Assembly: GCA_016169945.1 (NCBI GenBank)
Contig: JADLSH010000273.1
Coordinates: 1,345,001 to 1,409,000, forward strand
DNA: 64,000 nucleotides
Reading direction: 5' to 3'
Source of the DNA: Trachythela sp. YZ-2020
Taxonomy: Eukaryota > Cnidaria > Anthozoa > Malacalcyonacea > Clavulariidae
In this document: one piece after another, positions 63,410 through 64,000 of the stretch
Layout: each line of letters begins with the position of its first letter
Position numbering within the stretch: the stretch's first letter is position 1
Made by a program: the position numbers and the translations under genes
The notes under the pieces: model-generated
The model's input: the letters and a program-made list of their open reading frames with translations, nothing else
What the model was told of the DNA's origin: nothing
Databases searched by the model: none

Positions 63410-63654
63410 GTTTGTTTTCTAAAAATATATCTTAAAGTCATATTCCCCCTTGTATGAGACTGTTTACCACCTATTTTGGGTGGCATCGATGTGTAGCTTT
63501 CGCCTATATACTATACAGGTGCTCCAAAATAGGGCTGCACCGGTCATAACTGGAGCAATGTATGATTTAAACTCCTCTGATGTGCTGGAAGGTTTGCAGT
63601 GAAGCACGATCGATGTTAGCCGCCATAATATTTTGCTGTATAATTTGTTGTCTT

Positions 63655-64000
63655 AGTATGTCTAGAAGTCGAGTTATTACGTAATATATCATACCCGAGA
63701 AGGAGTTTATTATAGTGATTTGAAGCACCGAAAAGTGTGTTGAAAAACAAGTCGCTAGCCGAGTTTTTTAACATACTTTGAGGTGTTTTTAAATCACTAT
63801 AATAAACGACTTCGAGTGTATGATATAGCTTCTCAAACAAACCAGTATTTAAAGAGAAATTCAACGCGAAAGTTGAGTTAATTTATGGGTGTTTATTACC
63901 GTGGTATCAAGACAACGATGCGGTGGTGATTTCCTTTGTGTTTTGCTCATAAATTATTAATGAGTTTGAGAAGGAAAGTTGGAATACGTAATAATGTCAG
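63655..64000 (+). mobile_element. MITE F copy 4, runs off the window
   Basis: Same orientation as 13880: CGAGAAGGAGTTTATTATAG, then AATTTATGGGTGTTTATTAC and GGTGATTTCCTTTGTGTTTT, to the last bases. Confidence 0.78.

Noticed and set aside
62675..63061. Host gene on the minus strand with a CxC...H motif
   Set aside because: The motif and LRLGNSALNYNL context are those of LINE ORF2 C-termini; it is truncated and intronic.
1..64000. A multi-gene defence, biosynthetic or mobile system
   Set aside because: Both strands were read for clustered genes; only one host gene plus non-autonomous or broken repeats is present.

Overview
The window is animal DNA: AT-rich, made of short exons with canonical GT/AG introns, and filled with interspersed repeats. 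SINEs with tRNA-like heads, very many short DNA transposons and non-LTR retrotransposon tails suggest a marine invertebrate. A cnidarian is my best guess, but nothing in the sequence fixes the species.

One protein-coding gene spans almost the whole window on the + strand. I can chain 40 internal exons (2825 to 63409) whose reading phases agree at all 39 junctions, giving 1350 codons. The protein is a type I ferlin (dysferlin/myoferlin class), a large tail-anchored multi-C2 protein that acts in membrane fusion and repair. In order, the exons encode the end of C2A, a linker, C2B, FerI, C2C, the conserved post-C2C block, FerA, FerB, the nested DysF region with its Trp/Arg motifs, C2D, C2E, and a Lys-rich linker running into a DWWSKYY motif. 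The N-terminal part of C2A lies upstream; C2F, C2G and the transmembrane anchor lie downstream of the window. Exon 7 (FerI) is the only weakly supported exon.

The introns make up about 93 percent of the gene span. They hold (i) at least twelve hAT-type non-autonomous elements bounded by 8-bp target-site duplications, four of them from one family; (ii) TTA-, TA-, TTAA- and 9-bp-flanked MITEs and long foldback elements; (iii) four tRNA-related SINE families; (iv) several 3' fragments of LINE reverse transcriptase genes, all broken; and (v) large tandem arrays: CAT microsatellites, two pentanucleotide arrays (0.5 and 1.0 kb), and minisatellites of 17, 32, 42, 73 and 81 bp. Several insertions are nested, so relative ages can be read.

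I see no second host gene, no complete transposase, no rRNA, no convincing functional tRNA gene and no CRISPR array. I do not see a novel multi-gene system. The most unusual material is the intronic repeat architecture: a duplicated block inside the 1-kb pentamer array, a pentamer array growing from a SINE tail, a recurring palindrome centre shared by otherwise different inverted repeats, and a MITE that created a strong cryptic splice donor beside an exon.
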